From contig JAITVH010000109.1 in assembly GCA_031285905.1 (NCBI GenBank), forward strand, positions 1 through 35,707: 35,707 nt of DNA, in the 5' to 3' direction. Source of the DNA: Prevotella sp. GTDB taxonomy: Bacteria; Bacteroidota; Bacteroidia; Bacteroidales; Dysgonomonadaceae. Below, piece after piece: positions 33,074 through 35,707 of this stretch. Position 1 is the first letter of the stretch, and the number at the start of each line of letters is the position of its first letter. The position numbers and the translations under genes are program-made. Under the pieces are notes generated by a model, which saw only the letters and a list, made by a program, of their open reading frames with translations, was not told where the DNA came from and ran no database searches.

Positions 33074-33975
33074 TTTCTGAGAATTTTATTGATAGCCTGT
33101 TTCAATATATATGGAATCACTTGCGGCTGTAGTCGGGCAAACAACACCCATATTTTTATCTGTATATCTTTCCTTATGTTGAAGTTTCTAATATATGTCC
33201 TGCATATATGAACCCATGTCTGCGTAAAAAATGAATCCCGTTTTATGTGCAATGTATCTGCTACATGAACCGAAATAGGAAATCCTTCTAAAAAATCCAA
33301 TCCCTTTTTCTGTGAATTATTGGAAACATTCATGTCATGCATCCTGTAATTATTCAGATGTTCTTTAACTTCACATACAGCACCATTGTTATTTAATAAT
33401 AGGGTTGCCCAGAAAAGCCAGTCTCCGCTGTATCTCTTTTGTATAATAGGTGTCCAATCAATTTTTTCGACACAACTTTTTTTGAAAATGACAGAACTTG
33501 CATTATAGATATTGTTATTAAACAACAAGAATCTTGATGTGAATGTCCGGTTATCCAAGGCTTCTGTTTCCATTACAGGAGTCCGTTTACTTTTTATATT
33601 TCCTTCTTTATCAACTACATTTGATAAGCAAAAACCTAATATAGCATTCTGTTTGGTTATTGTCTCCATCATTTGTTGTAGAAAAGTCGGTTCAGAATAG
33701 TCGTCACTCTCTGCTATCCAGATATATTCGCCCTTAGCCATACTTATTCCCTTCGTCCATTGCCTGAATGGAGAGCCGGTATTTGTTTCGTTATAAACGA
33801 TTTTGGATATGTGTTTATTCCCTCTGTATTCCTCTATAATCTCTTTGCTGTTATCAGAGGAATTATCATCCAATATTATTAGCTCAAAGTCCTGATGGGT
33901 TTGATTTAGGATTGATTCAATTCTCTGTTTGAGAAAAGGGGCATGATTATAGTTAGGGAGTATAACAGAGACCAT
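33070..33975 (-). CDS. GT2 family glycosyltransferase (type D)
   Basis: This 301-residue GT-A protein has VSVILPNYNHAPFLKQRIES, ILDDNSSDNSKEI and ESDDYSE (89-95) as metal motif. WIAESDDYSEPTFLQQM resembles O-antigen transferases that use a relaxed SDD motif. DWLFWATLLLNN may carry the acceptor-side residues. It overlaps the GT4 gene start by four bases and is 10 bases from the upstream GT2 gene. No look-alike is present in this window. Confidence 0.9.
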   Translation of the reverse strand: MVSVILPNYNHAPFLKQRIESILNQTHQDFELIILDDNSSDNSKEIIEEYRGNKHISKIVYNETNTGSPFRQWTKGISMAKGEYIWIAESDDYSEPTFLQQMMETITKQNAILGFCLSNVVDKEGNIKSKRTPVMETEALDNRTFTSRFLLFNNNIYNASSVIFKKSCVEKIDWTPIIQKRYSGDWLFWATLLLNNNGAVCEVKEHLNNYRMHDMNVSNNSQKKGLDFLEGFPISVHVADTLHIKRDSFFTQTWVHICRTYIRNFNIRKDIQIKIWVLFARLQPQVIPYILKQAINKILRK

Positions 33976-33985
33976 AATAAAATTT

Positions 33986-34834
33986 TTAATGGAATATTTT
34001 ATTGTATATAGACTGTAATTTCCGGAATATTTTCATTACCAGAAATCTTTCCCTCTTATCTATTCTTTCCATTAGTACATTATTATTATAGATCAGTTGG
34101 TCATTCATATCAAGCAGGTTTTGGTATGTGCCAAAAGTGTCTATATAAAGGTCGATATGTTTTTTCAATACATATATATTTATATCACGCTTTTTATCTT
34201 CTTCTTTGGCGATAGACTGATTTCTTGACACATTTTTGATTCTATAATAAAAACCTTGATAGTCTATTTTCAATACTTCTTTTTTAGTGTTTCCTATAAG
34301 ATTTATCCAAAATTCCCAATCCTCCAGACCATGTATAAGGTTTGTATCGAATCCACCGACTTTAACCCAATCTTCTTTTTTGAAAAAGGCTGTGATATAA
34401 ATCATATTAAGCCTTAAAAGCCTCCTGAAATCATATTCAAATAATTCAAAAGGGCCGGATTTTTCACCAAATAAAGTAGCATTGGCATATAACACTCCAA
34501 TATTAGGATTCTCATCAATGGCTTTCATAGCTAAAACCATATATTCCTTACCAATAAGGTCATCGGCATCGAGAGGCAATATCCATTTGCCATTGGCAAT
34601 TTCTATACCTGCATTTCTGGCCGAACTTATGCCTCCATTTTCTTTCTCTAAATACCTGAATCGAGAATCTTTAATATTCCACTTTTCTGCGATCTCTCTT
34701 GTATTATCGGGTGACCCGTCATTTACAATAATACATTCCCAATCTGTATAAGATTGATCTAACACCGATTGGAGAGCTTCATTCAAATATTGAGCTTGGT
34801 TATAGCATGGAACGATAACGGATATATATGGCAT
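33986..34834 (-). CDS. GT2 family glycosyltransferase (type C')
   Basis: This 282-residue GT-A protein begins ISVIVPCYNQAQYLNEALQS, has VNDGSPDNTREIAEKW and LDADD (88-92), then GGFDTNLIHGLEDWEFWINL as acceptor-side motif and YYRIKNVSRNQSI. These align stretch by stretch with the gene at 30199-31053. The C-terminal ~70 residues differ from that relative, as expected if the two act on different acceptors. It is 12 bases from the upstream gene. Confidence 0.9.
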   Translation of the reverse strand: MPYISVIVPCYNQAQYLNEALQSVLDQSYTDWECIIVNDGSPDNTREIAEKWNIKDSRFRYLEKENGGISSARNAGIEIANGKWILPLDADDLIGKEYMVLAMKAIDENPNIGVLYANATLFGEKSGPFELFEYDFRRLLRLNMIYITAFFKKEDWVKVGGFDTNLIHGLEDWEFWINLIGNTKKEVLKIDYQGFYYRIKNVSRNQSIAKEEDKKRDINIYVLKKHIDLYIDTFGTYQNLLDMNDQLIYNNNVLMERIDKRERFLVMKIFRKLQSIYNKIFH

Positions 34835-34846
34835 AATATATTTATT

Positions 34847-35701
34847 CTACTTTTTATGGTCTCTGAAGATGTTATTAATTTTATGTAAAAACTCATTCAA
34901 CTTTTTATATTTCTTTAATCTCCAATATTCTCTGAAGAGATAATCATAATTCATCTTAGGAACAAAAGAGTCTAAAAAAAGGTTTTCGATATTTACATTT
35001 CGTCTTTTGGCTGCATTTACATTGACTACCCATCTCCAGTAGTAAGCTTTATCCATATTAGTGGTTGTAGATATTCCACCCTCATGTATTCTATATAGAT
35101 ATAGAGCTTTATTTAAGAAGAAGGTCTTTCCTGCATCATATAGTTTCAAATATAAGTCTTGATCGACAGCTCTTTTCAAATAAGCATCTATGCCATCTGT
35201 TTTACCGTATATGTCTTTCTTAAATGTACAAAAGTGAGAAATTTCCCCGTCAAGATTAAAAAACATTGGCTGGGAAGGTATTACGTCCTGACCATGTGTG
35301 TATTCACTCTTAATATTCAGATCCTTATCACAATAAAACAATTTTGAATGAATCATAGAATAATCCGGCATTTCAATGTGGAGGTTTACCATATCCATTA
35401 TGGCATCAGGAAGCAAAGCATCATCGGGGTCAAGAAATCCGCAAATTTCACCCTTTGCTTCATCTACACATCTTCTTTTTGTAAAACCGGCTCCTCTATT
35501 TTCATTATTAAAAAATATACTGATGCGACTATCTTCTTTTATCTGGTCGTAGATATTCAAAGAATCGTCGGATGAACAATCGTCAACAATTATAATTTCC
35601 CAGTTTGTATATGTTTGTTTATAGATACTCTCTAATGCTTCTTTTAGAAAATACCCATTGTTATAATTGGCTATTAATACCGAAAATAGGGGAGTATACA
35701 T
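34847..35701 (-). CDS. GT2 family glycosyltransferase (type E)
   Basis: This 284-residue GT-A protein begins LFSVLIANYNNGYFLKEALE, then VDDCSSDDSL and LDPDD (90-94). RGAGFTKRRCVDEAKGEICGFL is the ribose-contact region. AVDQDLYLKLYDAG and FLNKALYLYRIHEGGIST are typical of Bacteroidetes surface-glycan transferases. Its ATG lies only 6 bases from the window edge, so the start looks complete, but the upstream gene and promoter of the cluster lie outside. Confidence 0.88.
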   Translation of the reverse strand: MYTPLFSVLIANYNNGYFLKEALESIYKQTYTNWEIIIVDDCSSDDSLNIYDQIKEDSRISIFFNNENRGAGFTKRRCVDEAKGEICGFLDPDDALLPDAIMDMVNLHIEMPDYSMIHSKLFYCDKDLNIKSEYTHGQDVIPSQPMFFNLDGEISHFCTFKKDIYGKTDGIDAYLKRAVDQDLYLKLYDAGKTFFLNKALYLYRIHEGGISTTTNMDKAYYWRWVVNVNAAKRRNVNIENLFLDSFVPKMNYDYLFREYWRLKKYKKLNEFLHKINNIFRDHKK

Positions 35702-35707
35702 ATTCTT

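Noticed and set aside
24359..35701. Complete O-antigen or capsule locus.
   Set aside because: No flippase, polymerase, chain-length regulator or initiating transferase is visible; the cluster continues beyond the window.

Overview
The window looks like a chromosomal segment of a Bacteroidales bacterium, probably near Dysgonomonas/Parabacteroides. The grounds are its AT-rich sequence, weak or absent Shine-Dalgarno sites, several promoters of the TTTG / TAnnTTTG type, and families typical of this phylum: a DUF6377-like TPR regulator, a DUF3316-like protein after a ParC-type topoisomerase, WbqC, and a secreted 'GNVGIGT' repeat protein. Genus-level placement is inference.

Layout. 1-262: a hairpin, an orphan tRNA 3' end (possible attachment site) and an intact tRNA-Leu(CAG) with terminator. 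476-5011: a membrane-anchored TPR/HTH regulator, a Gfo/Idh/MocA oxidoreductase behind a structured leader, and a secreted repeat protein broken by an in-frame amber codon. 5108-8153 (minus): a SstT-type Na+/Ser-Thr symporter, then a GT2 glycosyltransferase and SAM methyltransferase pair. 8368-12923 (plus): a ParC-like topoisomerase subunit overlapping a DUF3316-like protein, a small membrane protein and a Nim/PNPOx-like flavoprotein. 13017-17410 (plus): a compact three-gene operon of an SGNH protein, a LysM-containing SGNH protein and an MBOAT O-acyltransferase. 17510-20098 (minus): ammonium transporter, P-II protein and outer-membrane barrel protein, read from one well-formed promoter. 20105-20656: a gene-free stretch of dispersed repeats and a large hairpin. 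20657-24357: an RsmI-like methylase and GT-C membrane glycosyltransferase (minus) divergent from an RsmF-like rRNA methylase (plus). 24359-35701 (minus): a surface-polysaccharide cluster running off the right edge, with eight GT2 and one GT4 glycosyltransferases, two PLP aminotransferase-like proteins and WbqC.

How the genes work together. The SGNH/LysM-SGNH/MBOAT operon resembles the PatA/PatB and AlgI/AlgJ/AlgX logic, in which an MBOAT moves acyl groups across the inner membrane and SGNH proteins place them on an extracytoplasmic glycan. The LysM inserted inside one SGNH domain suggests peptidoglycan, or glycan next to it, as acceptor; this is the best candidate here for an under-described system. 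The right-hand cluster probably builds an amino-sugar-containing O-antigen or capsule repeat unit. No flippase or polymerase is visible, so the locus is incomplete in this window. Its GT2 genes fall partly into three look-alike pairs, suggesting growth by duplication or recruitment of related enzymes.
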